Source: an uncultured Clostridia bacterium (lineage in GTDB: Bacteria; Bacillota; Clostridia; Oscillospirales; Ruminococcaceae). Taken from it: a stretch of DNA of 7,937 nucleotides. Under the pieces are notes generated by a model. That model did not search any database, was not told the origin of the DNA, and was given only the letters and a program-made list of their open reading frames with translations. The DNA lies in NCBI GenBank assembly GCA_946563605.1, contig CAMNVW010000062.1, positions 1-7,937 of the forward strand, written 5' to 3'. Position numbers and translations under genes: made by a program. This document shows, one piece after another, positions 1 to 6,136 of the stretch; positions within the stretch are counted from its first letter, which is position 1; the number at the start of each line of letters is the position of its first letter.

Positions 1-16
1 CATTTTATCCTTTTTA
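1..16 (-). other. Possible start of a divergent minus-strand gene running off the left edge
   Basis: Read on the minus strand, positions 16 to 1 give AAAAAGGATAAAATG, a purine-rich Shine-Dalgarno-like AAGGA about 5 nt before an ATG whose last base is the first base of the window. This fits a gene transcribed leftward with its promoter in the AT-rich stretch to the right. No codon after the ATG is visible, so the coding sequence cannot be confirmed. AT-rich DNA produces such patterns by chance. Confidence 0.3.
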
Positions 17-71
17 TTTAAAAATAATATAAAAAATAAATGGTTTTTTTTTTTTTCTAAATTTTATGATT

Positions 72-88
72 TTTTGACATAGTCAAAA
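72..88. promoter_or_regulatory. Palindrome TTTTGAC-ATA-GTCAAAA upstream of lon
   Basis: Perfect 7-bp arms (72-78 and 82-88) flank a 3-bp centre. AGTCAAA on the plus strand and TGTCAAA on the minus strand resemble heptamer half sites of the heat-shock repressor CtsR, whose known operators are tandem direct repeats (RGTCAAA-NAN-RGTCAAA). Here the half sites face each other, so a CtsR assignment is only a suggestion. The site lies about 55 bp upstream of the predicted lon -35 box and could equally serve a divergent gene. Confidence 0.35.
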
Positions 89-132
89 CTTTGGGGGACG
101 TACAACAAAATGAAAATAATATAAAAACTAAA

Positions 133-156
133 AGCGTCCCCATTTACAGGGACGCT
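133..156. repeat. Inverted repeat AGCGTCCC / GGGACGCT around the lon -35 box
   Basis: Perfect 8-bp arms (133-140 and 149-156) enclose an 8-nt loop that contains the -35 hexamer TTTACA. On the minus strand the hairpin is followed by a T-rich run (TTTTAGTTTTTATATT), so it resembles an intrinsic terminator for leftward transcription. On the plus strand the downstream sequence is not T-rich enough for that role. It could be an operator, a leftward terminator, or both. Confidence 0.6.
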
Positions 157-171
157 CCTTTGCTATATAAT
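143..171 (+). promoter_or_regulatory. Predicted sigma-A promoter of the lon operon
   Basis: TTTACA (143-148, one mismatch to TTGACA) and a perfect TATAAT (166-171) are separated by exactly 17 bp. The expected start of transcription is around A177/A178, giving a leader of about 180 nt before lon. The -35 box lies in the loop of the inverted repeat at 133-156, and the right arm of that repeat lies in the spacer. A protein bound to the repeat would therefore block RNA polymerase. Confidence 0.7.
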
Positions 172-177
172 GATACA

Positions 178-357
178 ATGGAAAAAGTGTATTTGGGACT
201 TTAAAACATAAAAGAGCAGATATGTGGGAGTGTCCGCAGAAGGACGTTCCCGAACAAGTAGTATCACATCGTGATTTGCAGGTAGATGTTTTTAGACAGA
301 AGCGGTGAGAGCAGCGCTTCTGCCGATCGTTGTACCCCAAAAGGAAAGGTGATAAGA
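178..357 (+). promoter_or_regulatory. Structured 5' leader of lon mRNA
   Basis: This roughly 180-nt stretch has no convincing long gene but has several hairpins. Arms 226-235 and 242-251 (GGGAGTGTCC / GGACGTTCCC) form a 10-bp stem with two G-U pairs and a 6-nt loop. ATCAC (273-277) pairs with GTGAT (281-285). CAGAAGCG (297-304) pairs with CGCTTCTG (315-322). TATCAC (272-277) can alternatively pair with GTGATA (349-354), inside the lon Shine-Dalgarno region. No intrinsic terminator is visible within the leader, and I do not recognise a known riboswitch or T-box. An eight-codon reading frame (178-204) begins at the predicted transcript start. Confidence 0.5.
341..353 (+). promoter_or_regulatory. 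Ribosome binding site that fixes the lon start at 358
   Basis: AAGGAAAGGTGAT ends 4 nt before ATG 358 and includes AGGTGAT, a 7-nt match to the 16S rRNA 3' end. The alternative in-frame ATG at 286 has only a poorly spaced AGGT next to it and would add 24 residues (starting MFLDRSGES) that do not look like a Lon N-terminus. Confidence 0.8.
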
Positions 358-2805
358 ATGACCCAAGAACAGATCCAGATAACACAGGTGCAGACTTTGC
401 GCCTTCCGGCTATCGCTATTCGCGGACTGGTTATGTTCCCCAAAATGGTGCTGCATTTTGATGTTGCGCGTACAAAATCAATCGTTGCGCTCAACCGTGC
501 CATGCAGGGAAATCAAAAGATTTTTCTGGTGACTCAGAAAAACAGCAGAGTGGAAAATCCGACAAAAGACGATTTGTATACCGTCGGTGTTGTCGCAAAG
601 ATAAAACAAATTTTGAAAGCACAGGGTGATGTTGTCCGCGTTGTGGTGGAGGGCGTTTATCGCGCCCGTATGTGCGAGCTGATCAGCACAGATCCTTTTT
701 ATGAGGTCATGTGCGAGGAGATGCCGATGATGCCGGTCGAAGAAGGCAAGCAGGTTACCATCGACGCTTATATGCGCATTGTAAAAGACTTGTTTGAAGA
801 GTACTGCTACTATGCGCCCAAGATGCCAAAAGAACTGGTGGTCAATATCATTGGTTCGGACGATCCGGTGTATGCAAGCGAATATCTGACGCAGAATCTG
901 GGCTTCTCTTTGGAAGATAAGCAGATGATTTTGGAGGAATCCAGTATCAGGAAACGTCTGGAAATCCTTTCTTCGCTACTGCGTCAGGAAAATGAGATTC
1001 TTTCCATTGAACGCAGCATCGCAGAGCGTGTAAAAGATCAGGTTGACCGCAATCAGAAGGAATATTATCTGCGTGAACAGCTCAAAGCGATTCATGCTGA
1101 GCTGGGCGATGAGGACGACAGCGATACTGAAATCGAAAAGTACCGCGCAAAACTGAAAGAAATCGAACCGGACGAAGAAACCGAAAGCAAGCTGACCGAA
1201 GAGATCAACAAGCTTTCCAAGATGATGTTCAACAGTCAGGAGGCAATGGTCTCCCGAAATTACCTTGATACCGTTTTTTCCCTGCCGTGGAAAAAGATGA
1301 CGGAGGACAAGCTGGACATCAACGCGGCGAGAGAACGTCTGGACGCTGACCATTACGGTCTGCAAAAGGTCAAGGAACGAATTTTGGAAATCCTTGCAGT
1401 CAGAAAACTCGAACCCAATATCAAAGGACAGATTATCTGCCTGGTGGGTCCTCCCGGAGTGGGTAAGACCTCGATTGCAAAATCCATCGCGGCGGCAATG
1501 GGCAGAAACTATGTCCGCATGAGCTTGGGCGGTGTGCGCGATGAAGCGGATATCCGCGGTCACCGCAAGACCTATATCGGCGCGATGCCTGGACGAATCG
1601 TTTCCGCAATCAAGCAGGCAGGCAGCATGAACCCGTTAATGCTGCTTGATGAGATAGACAAGCTTGGCAGCGACTTCAAAGGCGACCCATCCTCCGCACT
1701 GTTGGAGGTATTGGACTCGGAGCAGAACTTCGCGTTCCGCGACCATTACCTTGAGATTCCGTTGGATTTAAGCAACGTGCTGTTCTTTGCAACAGCGAAC
1801 GACCCGTCCGGTATTCCGGCACCGCTGTATGATCGTATGGAAATCATCGACCTTTCGAGCTATACCCGAGAGGAAAAATTCCAGATTGCAAAACGCCATC
1901 TGATTCCAAAGCAGGTGAAACGTCATGGACTCAACGGTCGTACCTGCCGGTTCTATGACGACGCGGTGTATTCGCTGATCGACCATTATGTTCGTGAAGC
2001 CGGTGTGAGAACGCTGGAAAGGGAGATTGCTTCTCTGTGCAGAAAGAGTGCGAAGATGATCGTGGCAGGAGAGAAAAAGAGCTGCTACATCAGCGCAAAG
2101 ATGCTGGAATCCCTGCTTGGACCACAAAAATTTAAGGATGATGAAATCGAACGGGAGAATCTGATCGGCGTCGTCAACGGATTGGCATGGACGTCTGTCG
2201 GCGGAGAGATTTTGCAGGCAGAGGTAGCCGTTGTAGAGGGAAACGGCAAAATTGAATTGACAGGTTCTTTGGGAGATGTAATGAAGGAATCCGCAAAGGC
2301 GGCAGTCACCTGCGTCAGAAGCCTGTGCGACCGTTATGGCATTGACAAGGATTTTTATAAGACAAAAGATATCCACATTCATTTCCCGGAAGGCGCAGTT
2401 CCAAAAGACGGACCTTCCGCAGGCGTTACTATCACAACGGCGCTGGTTTCCGCACTCAGTGGGATTCCAGTGCGCCATGATGTTGCCATGACTGGCGAGA
2501 TTACTCTGCGCGGTCGGGTTCTGCCGATTGGCGGACTCAAAGAAAAGACGATGGCGGCATACCGCAACGGTATGAAAACAGTCATCATTCCAAAGGCAAA
2601 CGAACCTGATTTGTATGAGGTCGATCCGGTGGTCAAAGAAAATGTGACCTTCGTGCCGGTCAAGGAAATCAACGAAGTGCTGAAAACAGCGCTGGTATCG
2701 GTTTTGCCGCTGCCTTTGCAAAACAATGCCCCTTCACTTGAAAAGGAAACAACTGTTCCAGTGATGGAATCGGTCAAAACAGATCACTCGCGTCTGAACG
2801 CATAA
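358..2805 (+). CDS. lon: ATP-dependent endopeptidase La (Lon protease, LonA type)
   Basis: Lon is a cytoplasmic hexameric AAA+ serine protease that unfolds and degrades damaged proteins and selected regulators. The 815-residue product has the usual bacterial LonA length and order: N-terminal substrate domain (about 1-200, with LRLPAIAIRGLVMFPKMVLHF near the start), helical linker (about 200-340), AAA+ module (about 340-590) and protease domain (about 600-780). Walker A is GPPGVGKT (364-371) and Walker B is LMLLDEID (427-434). The catalytic dyad is Ser687 in PKDGPSAG and Lys730 in GGLKEK, 43 residues apart as in E. coli Lon (S679/K722). The last 35 or so residues extend past the conserved domain. 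Start 358 is chosen over 286 for its Shine-Dalgarno site. It is the first gene of the operon, 31 nt before engB, as in the Bacillus lonA-ysxC order. Confidence 0.97.
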   Translation: MTQEQIQITQVQTLRLPAIAIRGLVMFPKMVLHFDVARTKSIVALNRAMQGNQKIFLVTQKNSRVENPTKDDLYTVGVVAKIKQILKAQGDVVRVVVEGVYRARMCELISTDPFYEVMCEEMPMMPVEEGKQVTIDAYMRIVKDLFEEYCYYAPKMPKELVVNIIGSDDPVYASEYLTQNLGFSLEDKQMILEESSIRKRLEILSSLLRQENEILSIERSIAERVKDQVDRNQKEYYLREQLKAIHAELGDEDDSDTEIEKYRAKLKEIEPDEETESKLTEEINKLSKMMFNSQEAMVSRNYLDTVFSLPWKKMTEDKLDINAARERLDADHYGLQKVKERILEILAVRKLEPNIKGQIICLVGPPGVGKTSIAKSIAAAMGRNYVRMSLGGVRDEADIRGHRKTYIGAMPGRIVSAIKQAGSMNPLMLLDEIDKLGSDFKGDPSSALLEVLDSEQNFAFRDHYLEIPLDLSNVLFFATANDPSGIPAPLYDRMEIIDLSSYTREEKFQIAKRHLIPKQVKRHGLNGRTCRFYDDAVYSLIDHYVREAGVRTLEREIASLCRKSAKMIVAGEKKSCYISAKMLESLLGPQKFKDDEIERENLIGVVNGLAWTSVGGEILQAEVAVVEGNGKIELTGSLGDVMKESAKAAVTCVRSLCDRYGIDKDFYKTKDIHIHFPEGAVPKDGPSAGVTITTALVSALSGIPVRHDVAMTGEITLRGRVLPIGGLKEKTMAAYRNGMKTVIIPKANEPDLYEVDPVVKENVTFVPVKEINEVLKTALVSVLPLPLQNNAPSLEKETTVPVMESVKTDHSRLNA

Positions 2806-2836
2806 ATAAAAAATCAAAGGAAAGGAAAAGGCGCGC

Positions 2837-3430
2837 ATGAATTATCATAACGTCGTTTTTGAGACATCCTTTGGTCAGGCAAGTCAGCTGACCGATTCCG
2901 ACCTTGTTGAGATTGCCTTTGCGGGCCGCTCCAACGTCGGAAAATCCAGCCTGATCAATAAAATTTTTAACCGCCGTTCGCTGGCGCGTGTCAGCGCGGT
3001 TCCTGGAAAGACTGCGACGATCAACTTTTTCCGTTTGGAAAATGTGCGCTTTGCGGATCTTCCGGGATATGGTTACGCAAAGGTTTCGCAGGGTGAAAAG
3101 AACAGATGGTCGAGTTTGATCGAAACCTATTTTAACAGCAACCGCCGCATCGAGTTGGTTTTCCAACTGATTGATATGCGTCATCCGCCGACCAAGGATG
3201 ACTTGATGATGGTGGATTTCCTAATTGAAAATGAATATCCATTTGTTATTGTGCTGACCAAAAAGGACAAACTTTCTAAAAAACAACAGGAAGAACGTCT
3301 GAAAGCCCTGCAAACAGAGATTCCCTATGCAGACCAGATCCATATGATTCCGTTTTCCGCAGTCAAAGGGGACGGCGTGGAAGAACTGCGAGAAATCATT
3401 GATGAAATCGCAGAGGAAAACAGGGAATAA
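2837..3430 (+). CDS. engB: Ribosome biogenesis GTP-binding protein EngB (YsxC/YihA)
   Basis: EngB is a small cytoplasmic TRAFAC-class GTPase needed for late assembly of the large ribosomal subunit. It is essential in several bacteria. The 197-residue product has the normal length and all G motifs: G1 GRSNVGKS (30-37), G2 region PGKTATINFF (56-65), G3 DLPG followed by YGYA (74-81), G4 TKKD (141-144) and G5 SAVKG (174-178). The G3 context LPGYGYA is typical of the EngB family. An AAAGGAAAAGG tract lies just before the ATG. It begins 31 nt after the lon stop with no terminator between, so it is probably co-transcribed with lon. This adjacency is well known in Firmicutes. Confidence 0.96.
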   Translation: MNYHNVVFETSFGQASQLTDSDLVEIAFAGRSNVGKSSLINKIFNRRSLARVSAVPGKTATINFFRLENVRFADLPGYGYAKVSQGEKNRWSSLIETYFNSNRRIELVFQLIDMRHPPTKDDLMMVDFLIENEYPFVIVLTKKDKLSKKQQEERLKALQTEIPYADQIHMIPFSAVKGDGVEELREIIDEIAEENRE

Positions 3431-3480
3431 AAATAAGGTATCGGTGTTCGGGTGACACAGCCGAGAAATGCTCTCATCAA

Positions 3481-3488
3481 AAGGAGGT
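3481..3488 (+). promoter_or_regulatory. Strong Shine-Dalgarno site that sets the methyltransferase start at 3497
   Basis: AAGGAGGT lies 8 nt before ATG 3497. An in-frame GTG at 3452 would put this sequence inside the coding region and add 15 residues (MTQPRNALIKRRYLC) that precede the recognisable methyltransferase fold. The GTG lacks a good ribosome binding site, so 3497 is preferred. Confidence 0.8.
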
Positions 3489-3496
3489 ACCTTTGC

Positions 3497-4243
3497 ATGG
3501 AAAACAAAGTGAATTATTACGGCAGTCTGTGTACAGAAATGTATGAGCTTCTTCATCCACAGGCTCCGCAGGATGAACTGGAATTTTATTTGTCTTACGC
3601 AAAACCGGGTGATAAAGTACTGGAACTGCTGTGCGGAAGCGGAAGGTTTTTTGTGCCTTTTCTGCAAAAGGGGTTTGATATAACCGGCGTTGACCTTTCC
3701 AGAGAAATGCTGGATAAACTGCTGGAAAAAGAACCTACAGCAAAGGTACATTGCTGCGGCGCGGATCAATATGAAACAAAAGAACAATATGATTATATTT
3801 TTATCTCGTCCAATTCCTTTTCCCTTTTCACTGATCAGGAGCTGGCAAAAAGCGTGCTGCGCAGAGCAAAAGAGCTGCTTGCGCAGCAGGGCAGATTTGT
3901 CTTTGCGGTGGATACTGTCCACAGTGCTGAAAATGGGGATGGAAACTATCATGAGGTTTCCAGCGTAAAAACAAAGGAAGGGTTTCTGCTCAAGCTGAAA
4001 ATGTGCGAACGCTATGACGCAGCAAACCAGATACAATATTATCCAAGCGTTTATGAACTGTGGGATGGGGAACAGCTGCTGCAAAACGAGCAGATGGATT
4101 TTCAAACGAGATTGTACCGCTTGGGTGATTTGGATGAACTGCTGAAACAGAGCGGTTTTGCTGGTTACAGAGTATACAGTGGCTTTGAAAAAACGGCTGC
4201 GGAGAACAGCAACAGCGGAACGTTGCTGTATGAGTGCTGGTAA
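3497..4243 (+). CDS. Class I SAM-dependent methyltransferase, substrate unknown
   Basis: The 248-residue product has the N-terminal half of a Rossmann-like SAM methyltransferase. Motif I is VLELLCGSG (41-49), and the acidic residue that would contact the SAM ribose is Asp66 in ITGVDLS. A strand resembling motif IV (DYIFISSNSFSLF) follows. No DPPY/NPPY motif of DNA or RNA N-methyltransferases is seen, and no signal peptide or membrane segment. The fold resembles the Methyltransf_11/25 group, which acts mostly on small molecules, but some members modify proteins or RNA, so the substrate is open. It sits 66 nt after engB and 59 nt before lysA without visible terminators. Position alone does not link it to lysine synthesis or ribosome assembly. 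It is unusual in an otherwise conserved lon-engB neighbourhood. Confidence 0.85.
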   Translation: MENKVNYYGSLCTEMYELLHPQAPQDELEFYLSYAKPGDKVLELLCGSGRFFVPFLQKGFDITGVDLSREMLDKLLEKEPTAKVHCCGADQYETKEQYDYIFISSNSFSLFTDQELAKSVLRRAKELLAQQGRFVFAVDTVHSAENGDGNYHEVSSVKTKEGFLLKLKMCERYDAANQIQYYPSVYELWDGEQLLQNEQMDFQTRLYRLGDLDELLKQSGFAGYRVYSGFEKTAAENSNSGTLLYECW

Positions 4244-4267
4244 CAGCCGACAAGCCAGAGGGATAAA

Positions 4268-4306
4268 ATGAAGAAATGGATACATAGGAGGGGAAGCAGT
4301 GTATGA
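4268..4306 (+). CDS. Possible 12-residue leader ORF coupled to lysA
   Basis: ATG 4268 opens a frame reading MKKWIHRRGSSV, whose TGA stop (4304-4306) overlaps the lysA ATG (4303-4305) as ATGA. A purine-rich AGAGGG stands 5 nt upstream. The lysA Shine-Dalgarno AGGAGGGG lies inside the frame and supplies tandem AGG arginine codons. This layout could give translational coupling. It could also be chance, because the frame is very short. There are only two lysine codons, so a classic lysine attenuator peptide is not supported. Confidence 0.25.
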   Translation: MKKWIHRRGSSV

Positions 4307-5601
4307 AACAATCGGAATGTCTGGGCGTCAATGAACAGGGGCATCTGACCATCGGCGGATGCGATACGGTCGAACTTGCCAAAGAGTACGGTACACCGCT
4401 GTATGTATTGGATGAATCGGGGGTAAGGGCAGCCTGCACAAGCTACCGTCAGTCGATAGAGCGGTTTTATCAAGGCAAGGGAATGGTCTGCTATGCAAGC
4501 AAGGCGTTCTGCTGCAAGGAGATCTGCCGCATCATGGACAGCGAGCAGATGGGGCTTGACGTTGTTTCGGAAGGAGAACTCTACACCGCTTTGCAGGCAG
4601 GTTTTCCGCCGGAGAGGATCTGTTTTCACGGCAACAACAAAACCGACCATGAGCTTCGCTATGCGCTGGAATCCAATATCGGATTGTTCATCGTTGATAA
4701 CGTCTATGAGCTGGAGCGCTTGAACAGTTTTGCACACGAGATGGGCAAAAAGGCAGCCATCTCGTTCCGCATCAAACCCGGTGTGGACGCGCACACCCAT
4801 GAATTTATTCGGACAGGACAGATTGACAGCAAGTTTGGCGTTGCGCTGGAAACCGGCGAAGCAATGCAGATTGTGAAAGAAGCGCTGAAGCTGGAAAATG
4901 TTATCCTCAAAGGGGTACACTGCCATATCGGTTCTCAGATTTTTGAATTGGAGCCGTTTGAACTGGCAGCACAGCGCATGATCGAATTTATGGCGCAGGT
5001 AAAGGAAGAAACCGGCTATACGATCGAGCAGCTTGACCTTGGCGGCGGTTTTGGCATCTGCTACACTGAAAAGGACGCTGCACTGCGTTATGACAGCTAT
5101 ATGGAAAAGGTGTCGGTTGTTGTGAAAGAAAGCTGCGAGCGCCTGCATTTTCCGCAGCCGTTTATGATGCTGGAACCAGGACGCTCCATCGTTGGTTCAT
5201 CCGGTATCACCCTGTACACAGCCGGTGCAATCAAGGAAATCCCCGATATCCGCACCTATGCGGCAATTGACGGCGGCATGACCGACAACCCGCGTTATGC
5301 GCTGTATCAGTCGGAGTATGAAGCAATTGTTGCAAACAAGGCGGATCAGCCGAAAACAATGGTCGTTACTTTGGCTGGAAAATGCTGTGAAAGCGGCGAC
5401 CTGCTGGGTGAAAATATGCCGATTCAGCCTGTAACAAGCGGCGACATCGTTGCGGTGCTTTCGACCGGAGCATACAACTATTCGATGGCATCAAACTATA
5501 ATCGTTTGTGCCGTCCAGCCGTTGTGATGGTGAAGGACGGCGCTTGTCGTGTGATTGTAAAACGGGAAAGCTTGCAGGATCTCGTCCGCAACGACCTTTA
5601 A
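4303..5601 (+). CDS. lysA: Diaminopimelate decarboxylase (LysA)
   Basis: LysA is a cytoplasmic PLP enzyme that decarboxylates meso-diaminopimelate to L-lysine, the last step of lysine synthesis, and competes with peptidoglycan for diaminopimelate. The 432 residues match the usual length. It has the fold-III alanine-racemase/ODC layout: a TIM barrel with the PLP-binding lysine Lys67 in CYASKAF, HIGSQ (208-212), the glycine-rich phosphate loop GGGFGI (247-252) and EPGRS (291-295), then a C-terminal beta domain. AGKCCESGD (358-366) carries the active-site Cys362 and Glu363 contributed across the dimer. YNYSMASNYNR near the C-terminus is also typical. The start has AGGAGGGG 9 nt upstream. It is the last gene of the first operon, ending 11 nt before the terminator. 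No lysine riboswitch fits in the 59-nt gap before it. Biosynthetic arginine decarboxylase is excluded by length and motifs. Confidence 0.95.
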   Translation: MKQSECLGVNEQGHLTIGGCDTVELAKEYGTPLYVLDESGVRAACTSYRQSIERFYQGKGMVCYASKAFCCKEICRIMDSEQMGLDVVSEGELYTALQAGFPPERICFHGNNKTDHELRYALESNIGLFIVDNVYELERLNSFAHEMGKKAAISFRIKPGVDAHTHEFIRTGQIDSKFGVALETGEAMQIVKEALKLENVILKGVHCHIGSQIFELEPFELAAQRMIEFMAQVKEETGYTIEQLDLGGGFGICYTEKDAALRYDSYMEKVSVVVKESCERLHFPQPFMMLEPGRSIVGSSGITLYTAGAIKEIPDIRTYAAIDGGMTDNPRYALYQSEYEAIVANKADQPKTMVVTLAGKCCESGDLLGENMPIQPVTSGDIVAVLSTGAYNYSMASNYNRLCRPAVVMVKDGACRVIVKRESLQDLVRNDL

Positions 5602-5612
5602 CCATCAAACAC

Positions 5613-5641
5613 AGACCCTGACAGAGAGACTGTCGGGGTCT
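5613..5641 (+). terminator. Rho-independent terminator after lysA
   Basis: Arms AGACCCTGACAG (5613-5624) and CTGTCGGGGTCT (5630-5641) form a 12-bp stem with one G-U pair and a 5-nt AGAGA loop, 11 nt after the lysA stop. The T-run behind it is broken (TTGATTCATGTGTTTTT), so termination may be incomplete. Confidence 0.7.
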
Positions 5642-5836
5642 TGATTCATGTGTTTTTGTAATATACAGCACAATGAATACGGTCAAACGTACTACCTGCA
5701 CAAAACAAACAATCGTTATCAGGCAAACATGATCATAATTTTTTATGTTTTGTTAAATCTGAGTCTTTATTCTTTACTTTAATATAACAAAATGTTAAAA
5801 TTGGTTTTGATATAAAGGGCAGGAGGAGATTGGAAA
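5642..5836 (+). promoter_or_regulatory. AT-rich intergenic region with the yerC promoter
   Basis: No gene is seen in this 195-nt gap. The best sigma-A candidate is TTTACT (5773-5778), 17 bp, then TAAAAT (5796-5801), with an extended -10 TG at 5793-5794. It predicts transcription from about 5807 and a leader of about 30 nt. TTTTGTTA (5748-5755) and its exact reverse complement TAACAAAA (5785-5792) flank the -35 box. TAACA-AAA-TGTTA (5785-5797) is a second small palindrome touching the -10. AGGAGG (5821-5826) is the Shine-Dalgarno site of the next gene. Confidence 0.55.
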
Positions 5837-6136
5837 ATGAATTCTAAACTCAAAGAGCTTAATGTAGAGTTTTTGTTTCAGGCGATTTTAAAGCTGGAAA
5901 CAATGGAAGAATGTTACCAGTTTTTTGAAGATTTATGCACTGTACCGGAACTTAGAGCGTTATCACAGCGCCTTTTGGTGGCAAAGATGCTGGATGACAA
6001 CAGAGTTTACAGCGACATTGTTGCAGAAACAGGAGCAAGCACAGCAACCATCAGCCGTGTCAACCGTTCGTTAAATTACGGCTGCGATGGCTACCGAATT
6101 GTTTTTGAAAGGTTAGAAAAGGAAAATGAGTTATAA
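5837..6136 (+). CDS. YerC/YecD family TrpR-related DNA-binding protein
   Basis: This 99-residue, all-helical protein belongs to the TrpR-like superfamily group named after Bacillus YerC/YecD. A helix-turn-helix spans about residues 57-80: VYSDIVAETGAS, then TATISRVNRSLNYG, which is close to the TrpR recognition helix region. The N-terminal part (FLFQAILKLETMEECYQFFEDLCTVPEL) matches the dimerisation helices of the family. The length is normal. The ligand and targets are unknown from sequence; this group is not established as tryptophan-responsive. Autoregulation is plausible because inverted repeats cover its own promoter. Its last 11 nt overlap the next gene, so the two are probably translationally coupled. 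In Bacillus the homologue is called yerC; I leave the symbol empty because orthology cannot be shown here. Confidence 0.9.
   Translation: MNSKLKELNVEFLFQAILKLETMEECYQFFEDLCTVPELRALSQRLLVAKMLDDNRVYSDIVAETGASTATISRVNRSLNYGCDGYRIVFERLEKENEL

Noticed and set aside
286..357. Upstream in-frame start for Lon adding 24 residues
   Set aside because: The ATG at 286 lacks a usable Shine-Dalgarno site, and the extra residues lie in hairpin-forming leader sequence. ATG 358 has a strong AGGTGAT site.
178..357. Known riboswitch, T-box or CIRCE element in the lon leader
   Set aside because: No T-box TGGNACCGCG-like motif, no CIRCE TTAGCACTC/GAGTGCTAA repeat and no intrinsic terminator could be found.
976..2721. 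Long minus-strand open frames inside lon
   Set aside because: They are antiparallel shadows of a clearly conserved coding sequence, rich in Cys, His and Phe, with no recognisable domain.
3452..3496. GTG start for the first methyltransferase
   Set aside because: It would put the strong AAGGAGGT inside the gene and add residues outside the fold; ATG 3497 is better placed.
4244..4302. Lysine riboswitch or T-box ahead of lysA
   Set aside because: The gap is only 59 nt, too short for a lysine riboswitch, and no T-box signature is present.
3221..5148. Minus-strand open frames over the methyltransferase and lysA
   Set aside because: They overlap confident plus-strand genes and show no family motif; their hydrophobic appearance is a by-product of reverse reading.
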